Positions 11,410 through 22,911 of a stretch of 64,000 nt of DNA are shown here, piece after piece (within the stretch, counting starts at the first letter, position 1; each line of letters begins with the position of its first letter). The notes beneath the pieces are model-generated. The model was not told the origin of the DNA, made no database searches, and saw only the letters and a list, made by a program, of their open reading frames with translations. A program made the translations under genes and the position numbers. The stretch is from Pleodorina starrii (Eukaryota > Chlorophyta > Chlorophyceae > Chlamydomonadales > Volvocaceae): contig BRXU01000023.1 in NCBI GenBank assembly GCA_030267565.1, forward strand, positions 1,277,001 to 1,341,000. Direction: 5' to 3'.

Positions 11410-14400
11410 ATGATGCCGATGCAGACGCAGCAGCAGCTCAACCGCGGCGCTCCGCTCCGCAGCGCCGGCGTCCGCCGCGGCCTGGCCCCCCGGGTTCTGG
11501 CGACGGCCGCACCGATTGCGCCCGCGACTCTGGCCGAGGGCATCTCCGAGCACAGCGGCCTGAAGCACCTTCCGGAGGCAGCGCGCACGCGCGCTCTCGA
11601 CCGCAAGGCAAACAAGTTTGAGAAGGTCAAGGTTGAGAAGTGCGGCTCTCGCGCTTGGACGGACGTGTTTGAGCTGTCCCGGCTGCTGAAGGAGGGCAAC
11701 ACCAAGTGGGAGGACATGAACCTGGACGACGTCGACATCCGCCTCAAGTGGGCTGGCCTCTTCCACCGTGGCAAGCGCACTCCCGGCAAGTTCATGATGC
11801 GTCTCAAGGTGAGGAACCGGCAGCTAGAAGCTATCGGTGATAGGGGCTGGAAATGTAAATGATGAGGTTCGCTGTTGGGGGCCGCCAGCAACACCCCGGC
11901 AGCCGCAGTGCCACCCAAGCGCACGGACACTTTGAACACGGCCGGGGCGCAGGAAACATGACCGCGTTAGAGGACCTGCACCTGAAAGAACATTTGAACC
12001 GACCCAAAACAAATCAGGCATGACCCAAATTTCCTACGCCCTCATATCATCCTCTTCCCAAGCATCTACCATCAATCGCCCAACCAACCGACCAACCACC
12101 AACCACCGCGCAGGTCCCCAACGGCGAGCTCGATGCCCGGCAGCTCCGCTTCCTCGCCTCCACCATTGCGCCGTACGGCGCCGACGGCTGCGCCGACATC
12201 ACCACGCGCGCCAACATCCAGCTGCGCGGGTTGACGTTGGAGGACGCCGACGACGTCATCCGGGGTTTGTGGGACGTGGGCCTTACGTCCTTCCAAACTG
12301 GCATGGACTCGGTGCGTAACCTGACCGGCAACCCGATCGCCGGCGTGGACCCACATGAGCTCATTGACACGCGTCCGCTGCTGCGGCAGATGGAGGCCAT
12401 GCTGTTCGACAATGGCAAGGTGAGCGGCAGGGAGGCATGGAAAGTAAGAAAGCAGGGAGGTAGGGCTAAAGGCGAGGGAGGAAGCGGGAGGGTAGAGAAT
12501 TCAGGTAGCTGTCAACTGGCGATTGTTGGCGGTAGCTGTAGCTGGACAGCTCGCCCGCTCGCTTGCCCCACCACCACCCTCCCCTCTCCTTTCTCGTGCC
12601 TCAATCCCGCTTCATTCCTCTCCCCGCCCCACCCCTCATGCGCGCAACAGGGTCGCGAGGAGTTCGCCAACCTGCCCCGCAAGCTCAACATCTGCATCTC
12701 CTCCACCCGAGATGACTTCCCGCACACCCATATCAACGATGTGGGCTTCGAGGCCGTCCGCCGCCCGGACGACGGCGAGGTGCGCGGCGGGGTGTGTGCG
12801 TTTGTGCTTAAGGGTTGATGGTGGGAGGTAGATGGCTTGGTTTGGGCGGATGGACTGGTTGGGAGGGCGCGGGAGCGCTTCCTGCTGTCGGCCTCCGCGC
12901 CACTCTCTCGGCTCCCTTCCTGTGTCCCGCCCTCGCGTATCCCTCCCTCCCGCCTTCTCCTCCTCTCCCATCCTCCTCCTCCCCCGTCCTCCTTCCTCCT
13001 TCCCTTCACCACACGCCCCGACTCTCCCAGCAGCCAACAAAACCCCAAGGCCTACACCATCCCTCAACCCCAGCTACACCCCGCACCCCCCCCACATACA
13101 TACGCCCCCCACACCCCGCAACGCCAAACCACGCAGGTGGTCTTCAACGTTGTGGTTGGCGGCTTATTCTCCATCAAGCGGAACGATGTGTCCATCCCGC
13201 TGGGCTGCTCCGTCACCCAGTCGCAGTTGATGCCCTTCACGGAGGCGCTGCTGCGCGTGTTCCGCGACCACGGCCCGCGCGGCGACCGGCAGCAGACGCG
13301 GCTGATGTACCTGGTGGAAGCGATTGGGGTGGAGCGCTTCCGGCAGCTGATTTCGGAGTACATGGGCGGCGAGGAGCTGGCGGCGCCGGTGCACGTGAGT
13401 GTTGAAATGAGATTGTGGATGGGAAAGGGAATGGGAAAGTGATTGTGAATGGGAGTGGGTATGGGAAAATGATCAAAGGCGTCGCGCGTCGGTCGCATGA
13501 CGACGCGGACGCTTGGAATGCAGTCTCGGCCGATGCATGTGAGGGCAGTAAAGCACGGCATCGCATCGCACCGCATGGCTGCGTGACATGCGGTCATTGG
13601 CATCACCCATCAACCATCGCCCCACTCTCGGAAGCTCAAACCCATCACCAACCCCAACTCTGTCATTCATTCCGTCCTCGCGTCCTGTCCTCCTGGCCGT
13701 CCGACACCCCACCCCCACCGCCTTTCCCTCACCATCCCCACCTCCGCAGATGCATTCGGATGCCCCCTGGGAGCGGCGAGACATCCTGGGGGTGCACCCA
13801 CAGCGCCAGCCGGGTCTCAACTGGGTTGGCGCCTGCGTGCCGGCCGGCCGCCTGCAGGTGCGAGGGAAGGGGCGGAGGATTGGGCGAGGGAAGGGTTGAG
13901 GGAAAGGGGCGAGGACCCGGTTCTTGGGGGAGGGAGGGCGAGGAGTGTGAGAGGAAGCCTGCTGGGCCTGATGGCCGGCAGCTGGTCGGCTGGAGGTCGT
14001 GTGCCCCCCCTGGTGTGAGTTATCTGCCCAGCATCGAACCGACAGGTTACGCTACAAGTGACGGTTTGGAAATTATGAAGTAAATGGCATGGTGTCCCTT
14101 TTTCGTTGGTCGTTGCCTGCACACCTCTTACGCTGCCACCCCATCAGTGGAGGTCGATAGATACGGCACGTGGTACCGTGCCTTTTACGTCGCGAGCACC
14201 CACGGCCGCTCACTGAAATCCGCCTCCTCCGTCCTCCCCGATTCACACGTCGCGCAACGCACACACCCACAGGCCGCCGACTTCGACGAGATCGCGCGCG
14301 TCGCCGAAAAGTACGGTGACGGCACCGTACGGATCACGTGCGAGGAGAATGTGATCTTCGTCAACGTGCCGGATGCCAAGCTGCCCGAAATGCTGGCGGA

Positions 14401-15826
14401 GCCGCTCTTCCAGCGCTTCAAGGTCAACCCGGGGCCGCTGCTTCGCGGCATGGTGTCCTGCACGGGTGAGTGACGCGACCCGACCCGTGGGTCGGTCGGT
14501 GGGAGTCGGGACTCGGGACGCGACCTGTGGGTCGGTCGGTGTGCGCTGTTTGGAGAAACGAGCCACCAGATGATGCTCATTGGGCCGTCATCGCTTCATG
14601 AGCTCCAGCGGGTACACAACCAGTGATACACAACCAAGTGCACAGCACACCTTGCTAGTTGCTATACGGCCGCGTATCAGATCAGCCGATGCGTCCCTCG
14701 ACCCCCTTCTAACCCCTGGCGAGCCCCTGCCAGTCCCATCTTCCTTCCGCGTCTTCGCGCCTCAAACTCTTACCCCGCCTCGCCCCGCTTCACCCGCCTC
14801 GCCTCGCCTCCTAAACAGGCAACCAGTTCTGCGGCTTCGGTCTGGCTGAGACCAAGGCTCGCGCCGTCAAGGTGGTGGAGATGCTGGAGGCGCAGGTGGA
14901 GCTGAGCCGGCCGGTGCGCATCCACTTCACGGGCTGCCCCAACAGCTGCGGCCAGGCACAGGTGGGCAGCATGGGCTGTATGGGCTGTATGGGGTCTTAG
15001 GGATCTTAGGGGCTTTAGGGTTCCTTTTAGGTGGCAGCTGGATACGACGAGGTGCCGTACGCCCGGTCCCCCCGGCCCAACCCGCCACGCCACAACTCCC
15101 ACCGACCGACCCACCGACCCACCTCCCGCACCGATCTCCCCCCCCCCCCAGGTCGGCGACATCGGCCTCATGGGCGCGCCCGCCCGGCTTGATGGCAAGG
15201 CGGTGGAGGGCTACAAGATCTTCCTGGGGGGCAAGATCGGCGTAAACCCCGAGCTGGCCAAGGAGTTTGCGCAGGTGGGGTGGGGCCGAAGGGAGCAGGT
15301 TGGGGTGGGTTGGGGGTGGGGGTGGGCTTGCGTTGGGGCGCGGATGGGCGCGACTGGGGCGGAGGTTGGGGTTTGTTGGGGCGGATTTGAGGAAGGGAGG
15401 GTGTGGGATGTACGGTGGTTTACGGTGGTCGACGGCGCCGACGCCAAACGGCATGGCGGCGGCGGCGGACGCGCCGTGAATCTACCGCCATGCCTCCACC
15501 TTCTATGATTTAGGTTGATGAACCGGCGTTTGTTTGGGAGCACACGGCACCACCCCGTCAAGAGACCTGTCAGTTGTCAATTTCCAGTCGCAGCGGCTGC
15601 GAAAGGGAGCGAGTCCCTCCGTGTCCGTCATTGCGCAGCCCACTCTCTCATCCCTACAATGCTCCCGCGACTCACCTTGTTGCCCCCCGCGACCCCGCTT
15701 CCCAACTTGTTACGTCGGATGCGACACACACAGGGCATCCCCGCCCTGGAGTCCATCTTGGTTCCCAAGCTCAAGGAGATCCTCATCAACGAGTTCGGAG
15801 CCAAGGACAAGACCGTCGCCGCCTAA
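11410..15826 (+). CDS. NII1: Ferredoxin-nitrite reductase, chloroplast
   Basis: Nine exons: 11410-11808, 12114-12419, 12651-12779, 13137-13394, 13750-13857, 14273-14465, 14819-14961, 15152-15274, 15734-15826; 583 aa. It catalyses the six-electron reduction of nitrite to ammonium with reduced ferredoxin in the chloroplast stroma. The [4Fe-4S]/siroheme cysteines are all present: C463 and C469 in SCTGNQFCG, and C504 and C508 in TGCPNSCGQ. The ferredoxin-sulfite/nitrite reductase half-domains are recognisable, for example T-R-A-N-I-Q-L-R-G and Q-T-G-M-D-S-V-R-N-L-T-G-N-P. The Gln/Arg/Ala-rich N-terminus (MMPMQTQQQLNRG...) looks like a plastid transit peptide. A second Met lies three codons downstream and could be the real start. 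The length fits plant and algal NiR (about 580-590 aa). It lies between the nitrate transporter and nitrite channel genes, in the same direction. Confidence 0.96.
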
Positions 15827-17762
15827 ATAGGAAAGGCCGCCTAAATAGGCAAGGCCGTCGGCGTAGTCACCAGCGCCGCCGCCGACCACTACCCGAGAAC
15901 GACGGACGTTCGCGCCCGTCGCCGCCGCCGCGTGTGCCATGCGTGATGAAGACCGGCCGGCAGTGGGCGGCGGCCTCAACCAGCGCGAGGGGTCTGCGGC
16001 AGGCGCTGGAGGCGGCGGGCTGGCGTGTTTTCAATGACGCCTTCATTAGAAATGATGTACAAAAGCTCTTGGGGTTCTTAGGGGGGAATTCGGTACGGCG
16101 GTATGGCGGCTGCCTTGCCTGACTTGAGGAGGCTCTCTCAGCCAGCCTTTGGGGGAGGGGGGGAGGTGCACTCCCCCCGTGTATTGTTATGCGTATGCGT
16201 ATGCGGCAGCTTGGTTATGCGCCGTGCTGCGCTGCATTGCGCTGCGGCAGCTCGCTTGCGTATGCCGCTATGCCGCTATATGTCCGAGCGTGCAGGGCGG
16301 ACGTAGCGCCCGGTGCGTGCTGCATTATTTACTGCCAATAGCGTGTAGAAGCATGGGGATTCCAGGTACGGGTACTTTTTGAGTGATCATGGAGAGAAGC
16401 AGCTCCTACAGATATGGGTGGAGGATGATGTCGCTGCGTAGTGTGTGTATTACCTGGCTGGGATGTTTGCTATTTAGTGCATTTAGGCGCGGGTTGGTTC
16501 GTAGGGCTTCTTTCCATGACAACACACGTGCGATACACCGTGCAGATGCAGAACAGACTTTGACTCGACAGGTAGTTGTTTGTTATTGGGCTGTACTACA
16601 CCGACGAAATCAAGCGCATTTAGTGAAGGAAGGTTGACTAGTTCGCAGCAGTGTACGGGTAGCAACCCGCAGTAGACGGCAGGAAGGGCAAAATCCCGCG
16701 CATACATGCGAGGGAAGGCCTCGCGAGCGCGCGAGTGAGTCGCGACACCCGCAGAGCGAGGGTCCTGTGTGGAGTGTCTTTTGGATAATGCACAGGATCC
16801 GGCCTTGTGTACCACTCCCCTGGTCTTGTGTAACACTCCAGTTTGGGGTGTTCTTTGTAACCTCCAACAGGTTGCTATGGCGACACTGCATCTGTCCAAT
16901 CCGGCACGCTGTGTGAAATCAAAGCAGCGACTGCAGCCTGCTGCAACCGCATCGCATCGGAGCCGCCCTCTCGCCTCGTGCATCCGATCGCTCGAAAACT
17001 TCCACAGCACAATTGCTTTTGTTTTTTGCAGCTGCAGTATGCCTTTACAGGGAATCTGTGCCAGTGGAAAGCCTGTCGGCGACGACCGGTGTTGGGGCTG
17101 TAACATTTGAAACTGTTGACACCATGCCATGTTGATATCAGTGGATACATCAGTGTTATGATCAGACCTGGGAATCTAAAGGTGCTGTATCGGCGCGGCC
17201 CGGGTTGTGTGTGCACCTGCAGGAATGACTCATACGGAACAAAGGGGATGGTGCGAGAAGGATCTTGTACTATATAAATACATTTGATCATATCACATGA
17301 AGTCTACGCGCGTCTTATGGAGGACGAAACGGCCAATGCGCGGTGAAAACTTTCCGTTGACTCGTTGTTAGACCGTTGGGATGCTCGTCGTGGTTGCACT
17401 GGGCGACCGCGGCGCATGCAGTTTCATGATGCAAAGCCATCGCGAGCAGATGAATAACACTTCAGACATGTGTATGTAAGTTTCTGCGTGAAACTGTGAT
17501 CGAAACTCCCAGAGTGACGTGCGCCCCAGCGAAAGGGGCACTTAGCTCTAGGGTTGTGCGTTTGGTGAGACCTTCTTAGTACGTGCCCTTTTGAATGCCG
17601 ATTAATTGATAAAAAGGTATGATTAATTATTTCAAACATACGAATTCTGTTCTTCTGCGACGAACTGGTAACGATCTTTTGATTGATTCAAGAGTCGCCG
17701 CGAATAAACGACAGAAAATCCCTTGCTTGCACGATCTAGCCTTAGTACTTTAACTTAACGCA
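15827..17762. other. Intergenic region between NII1 and NAR1.1
   Basis: No supported gene. Directly after the NII1 stop, a block of about 18 bp (CCGCCTAAATAGG plus flank) is repeated twice and duplicates the stop-codon context. Several TGTAA motifs occur (for example near 16827 and 16856). The stretch just upstream of NAR1.1 is AT-richer and probably holds its promoter. Confidence 0.5.
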
Positions 17763-20659
17763 ATGAACGCTCAAATGCTCCGGCAACCGGCTTTGCTGGG
17801 ACGGTCTGCAACGTTGTCATGTGTGCCATCCCTGACCGCTCGACGATGTGCTTCATTGGGCGTGTGCCGAGCAGCTAGCGCTGCGCCCTCGACAATTCAA
17901 ACATCAAACAACGGACACCATGCACCAGCGCTGATCGTATCATCGCCTGCGCCCGAAGCGCCACCGCCGCCGCCCCCTGGCGTGCTGCCCCCTTTGGCCG
18001 CCTACAACAACGTCGTTAACCTTGGCGCCGCAAAAGCCGCGATGCCTGCCTGGAAGACGCTCCTCATGGGAGTCATGGCCGGCTGCTACATCAGCTTTGG
18101 CGGCTTCCTGGCCGTTACCATAGCCAGCATGTGTGCGGGTACGGCACCGTACGTGCGTAAAAGCTCTTGCTGGATGGATCGACCTCGCACGAACAATAAG
18201 CCCCGATCATTCCTGTCGTTCGAAGATCGCAAATGCATAATGCCACTCCGTTACCGCGATCGGTCAATTCCCAGAGCTCCAGAGCTTCCCATCCCCCGTG
18301 TTCCCTACCCGACCCAACCCCTTCCAAAGCCCAACCCCCTCCGAGACCCAACCACCCTCCGAAACCCAAACCCTCCGAAACCCAAACCCCGCCTCCGAAA
18401 CCCTGCAGGTCTGGGCGTCACGAGCCCCGTCCTGACGCGCCTCGCCATGGGCGCCCTGTTCCCCTTCGGCCTGCTCATCACGCTGGTGTGTGGAGCGGAG
18501 CTGTACACCGGGAACACCGCCTTCGTGACCGCGGCCGTACTGGAGAAGAAGGCACAGGTCAAGGTGCGGCAGTACGGCAGTACGATAGTACGGCAGTAAT
18601 GTGATCGGGTTAGTGTACGGCACATACGGCAAACTTTGACGACAACGGGAAGCACGCTTAGTGGACATGTGAGCTGCTGGGCGTACGGTAGCCGGCGACA
18701 TCGGCCCCGACCTGGATTGGACGCGGGCGGGGACGGACGGGGGCGGGCGCTATCGCGGCTGGCGGGATGGCGGTTCGTCTACGTCGAGTGGATCAATTGT
18801 TGTTGGGGAGTGAGGCGCCCGGGCGGGGTTCGCCCCGCACCGTGCCTTGCTCTCTCACTGGGCGCGCAAGAGCTCCACTTTCGAGGCCTCTCATAACGCA
18901 CCACACGCCTACCATTTTTCCTGCCCTGCAACTCAACTGTACGGCACAGGATCTGGCCAAGAACTGGATCTGGTCGTACACAGGCAACCTGATTGGCAGC
19001 CTGCTGATGGTGGGCCTTGTGGCGGCCACGGGGCTGCTGGCGTCATCGCCCGTGCCTGCCAACATGGCTGTCGCAAAGACGGCAATACCCTTCGGCCAGG
19101 TAGGGTACTAGGAGAGGAAACCGCGCAGCGTTTCTTTTAGGAGAGGAAACCGCGCAGCGATGGGACGGGGCACGCAGGTGAGGCCGCGGCGCGGCGCGGC
19201 TGCGCGGCGCTGTTCTCTTATCTCTTTCCTCTCCTTTCAACGACCTCCGCCGCCGCCTCACCTCCCCCGCCCCTCCCCGCCAAATTCCCGTCTTTTCCAG
19301 CTGCAGCTTCGCCTCTTTTCTTAAACCCCCTGCCTTTCTACACCTTTTTGCACCTTTTCCGCACCTATTTCCGCACCTATTTCCCACCTGTTTCACACCC
19401 TTTTCCCGCACCTTTTCCGCACCCACCCGTTCCTCCACCCGTTCCTCCACACCCAGGCGCTGTTCCGCGGCTTGCTGTGCAACTGGTTGGTCTGCTGCGC
19501 CGTGTGGATGGCGACCGCCGCCACCTCGCTGCCCGGCAAGATGCTTGCGGCCTACCTGCCGGTCATGGCCTTCATCTGCCTGGGACTGGAACACTCGGTC
19601 GCCAACATGTGGGTCGGCTTTTCGGGACTTAGGGTTGTTGTGGTTACCGATGTGGTGGTGGTTGTTTACGTTACTTGTCGTTGCTGTAGTTGTCACAAGG
19701 AAGGCTCGAGACCTTCGGAAGGGACCTTTATGTGCAGAAACGCAGAGACGGGCTTGTCTGTTTGGACCGCCCCGAAACCATCCCCCGCACGCAATCCTCC
19801 CAAACACCCATACCGCCACACGTGCTGCCAGACATGAATGGTTGCTTGTTACATGTGCAGCATGTTGCGGTCGGCCCCGCGCCCCACCTCGCCAGTCTGC
19901 AGTCAGGGTCCGTTTGCTAACGCTGTCTCCGTCTTCCTTTGTGCTGTGGTATCCTCATTCTTCTTCTTCCCCCGCAGGTTCTTTTGCTCGCTGGGTATCG
20001 TACAGGTGTGTGGCTGTGTGGGGCTGTGTGTGTGGCTGTGTGCGCATCTGTAGTATCGGGCTGGGCTGTACGGCTGGTAGCGGTGGTTGACTGGGTGACT
20101 AAGCTGTTGGGCTGCTGGGCTGTTGGGCTGCTGGGCTGTTGGGCTTACGTGCACGGCCGGGGTTGTCGTGTCGTGTAGCGCCCCTCGCCGCATGACCGCC
20201 ACGACCATCGCGACCGTCGTACATCCACACTCACACGCCGCCAGACCCCGCCCGCACTTAAACCGCCCACGCCTGCCGCCCGGACTCACCGCCTCTCCAC
20301 AACCCGCCAAACTCGTCCTCTTAAAACTACCCAGGCCTCTCTTACCTCAGACTCTCCCCGGCCCACCTCCTCGGCCCCTCCTCGGCCCCCACCACCCGCC
20401 CACAACATCCCGCGGCCACCGCCACCGCTTCCCTCCCCACCGCTTCCCTCCCCACCACCACCCCCAGGGCGCACCCGTCAGCTGGGCCGACTTTGCGCTG
20501 AAGAACCTGCTGCCGGTGACGCTGGGTAACACGCTTGCGGGGGTGGTGTGCATGGCGGGGACCTACTCGCTGTGCTTTGGGGCGCTCGGAAAGGCGCTGT
20601 TTGCTGCCAAGCCGCCGGCGCCGCAGCCGGCCGCGACGGCGTCGGCGGCGTCCTCTTGA
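17763..20659 (+). CDS. NAR1.1: Formate/nitrite transporter family protein, plastid nitrite channel
   Basis: Six exons: 17763-18138, 18409-18563, 18950-19099, 19457-19608, 19978-20005, 20468-20659; 350 aa. It is an FNT-family membrane protein. The signatures are visible in order: GCYISFGGFLAVTIAS, then FPFGLLITLVCGAELYTGN, NWLVCCAVWMATAA, LEHSVANMFF and LLPVTLGNTLAGVV. A roughly 75-residue N-terminal extension, rich in Ala, Ser and Pro with a run of prolines, fits a plastid transit peptide. C. reinhardtii NAR1.1 is known to move nitrite across the chloroplast envelope, which links nitrate reduction in the cytosol to NII1 in the stroma. The first donor is G|GTACGG; the in-frame alternatives one or two codons downstream break the phase of the next exon. 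Exon 5 is only 28 nt. Confidence 0.94.
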
Positions 20660-22911
20660 CGTGAGAGCTGAGAGGAGGGCGAGGGCGAGGGTGAGGGCGA
20701 GGGGATGGGCAGCAGGAGGAGGAGTCGGAGAATGGGGTGGATGAGGCGACGTGTAGGTTAGGATGGGGCGCAGATCGGGGGTAGGAATAGGGCGGCGGGG
20801 CAAGGATCCGCGCTAGGAGGGTTGCTGACAAACAAAATCGAGAGGAGGCGGCGGCGCGCAGATGAGAGGGGATTGTGAAAGTGCAATGCGGAATTGGGTA
20901 TCGTGAGGAGGGGCATGGGGAGGGACATGTGGCGTACAGTTGGGGGACGGTGCTGTGGCGAGGACACGGGTATTGCCGTATATGTACGAATGTACGAATT
21001 GCTTGGGATGTGTGGGATGACTGAGGTGGTGTGAAAATGCTGTGGCTAGGAGGGGAGGAAGGATCGCGGTGTGTGTGTGTGTTCTGACGGACGAAAGTGG
21101 GGACGGAACAGCGCACGCCCGAGGTGACATAATACCCTAAACGGTAGTACGGGCCGTAAGGGAGGCAGGGGGCGGAGGGCCTCTTGCGCTGCGGCGCTTG
21201 CGGCGCAGTCGGGTGTTGGTGCCCCATGTTGCGTGCACCTGTCGTGCATCTGTTGGTGTTCCATGTCACGTTTTGGTGTATCGCATGCATCATGATGTCG
21301 TGTGCCGTCGCGTTTTGTTCAGTTCAATGGCTTCAAGCTGGGCGACGTACAATAGCAGGGGCACGGGTGCGAAACGCGTGTTGTGCCATCGTTCGGTTCC
21401 TTTGTTGTCATAGTCAAGCGGCACCACGGCAGATGCAAAGGGGCGCAGATTAAGTCGTGCCTCTCGCTTGGTTTGGCAAGTGGTGCCCCTCCGCAAAGGT
21501 GGGGACAGCCTCTTTTATATTACCTCATGCTTGAGGCTTCTTGAGAGTGCTCACGCGCCGTGTGGTACGGTACCAGAATGAATCGTCCAATTCAAATATT
21601 CAGTACGGCAGGCCACAGTGGATAACCCTCCCAAGCGCTTTATTTGGGTTGTGTGTCGCGCCGCGTGGCGCGCCTTCTTTACCTTTGCTCCGCACGCGAG
21701 GGCGGGGGCGGGGGCAGCAGCAGCGGTCGCTGTAAGCAACGATCACAGCCAGCGGCCGGCGTGGCCCCCCACTGCAAAACACCATTGTACACCAACTCAC
21801 CAACAGTCAAACAGTCCGCAGCGCCCGGTTCCACAACGACCACTAAATGCCCAAACCCACAACGACGCCGTGAGGCGCCGTGCAACACTGGCTGTCTGCA
21901 CCTCCCGTCCCATCCACAGCACAGACTTCGAAACTTGTGCAGTCCAGTGTTCTACGGTAGTTATTACTACGACACGAGGAGAGAGGGTAAAGCACGGGTC
22001 GCACAAACAACAGATGTCACAACCTTTGTCGCCCCTCCATTCCAGCGCTGGCTACCTCCTTCACAACTGCATCCTGTTACCAATCACATACCGGTAGACG
22101 CCGCTGCAGATCAGTGCAGGACTACGGTATCTAGCACACCAACAGGTTTAACACGTTCGTTCCACCAAAGAGGCGACACAGCCGCCTCTCAGGCGGTATG
22201 GTAGGTCGATCTGTCCATCCGCGACGATGAGACCCTAACGTAAAAGCTTAGTAACACAGTTCCACATTTACCGTACCGTATACCGTACTAGGGAAACCGC
22301 AGCTGCCACACCCACGAAAAAAACCGCCCCAACAAGCCCCAACAAGCCCCCCCCCCGCATCGTCGTCTTGTATGGGACATACACCAGATACCGGTACGGA
22401 TGTCCGTTGCCGTGCAGGTCGTGAAAGCATCGCTGCCTCTTGTCTACATGTCTACACCGAGGGAGGAGAACAAACCGCAAACTACCACCACCCAGCAAGC
22501 CAGCGTGGAAAGCGGCAAGAGGCAATCAAACCGCCAGCCGGGCAGTTGGCTCTAAGCCCTCCAAACGACCCCTCTTCGGGAGGTTCTGGAGTCAACCCAG
22601 ATCATAACCACCACAACCACCACAACCACCACAGCAACAAAAGAGCAACAAAAGGAGAGCTGTAGACAAGGACAGCCGCGGCACTCGCCTGCGGCTGCGA
22701 CTGGGTCTTAGGGACAGCCGTGAGCGCACCACACCACACATCACACCACACGCCATCATCCCAGCTCGTGTGGACCCTCGCCCACTCACCCGAACCCCCC
22801 GTCCCGCGAGACACGACTGGATCACGTCATACCGCATACACGTATACACGGTCCGTGCCGCCATAGGACATGGCCCGTGCATAGGACCAGTTATTACGCA
22901 CGGATCAAGAC
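20660..22911. other. Convergent intergenic region between NAR1.1 and the TRF4-like gene
   Basis: No supported gene. It holds the 3' UTRs of two convergent genes. A TGTAA at 21731-21735 is a possible poly(A) signal for NAR1.1, about 1.07 kb after its stop. Short CAACCAC repeats near 22608-22632 and scattered TACCGTA motifs (near 22270) are present. Confidence 0.5.
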
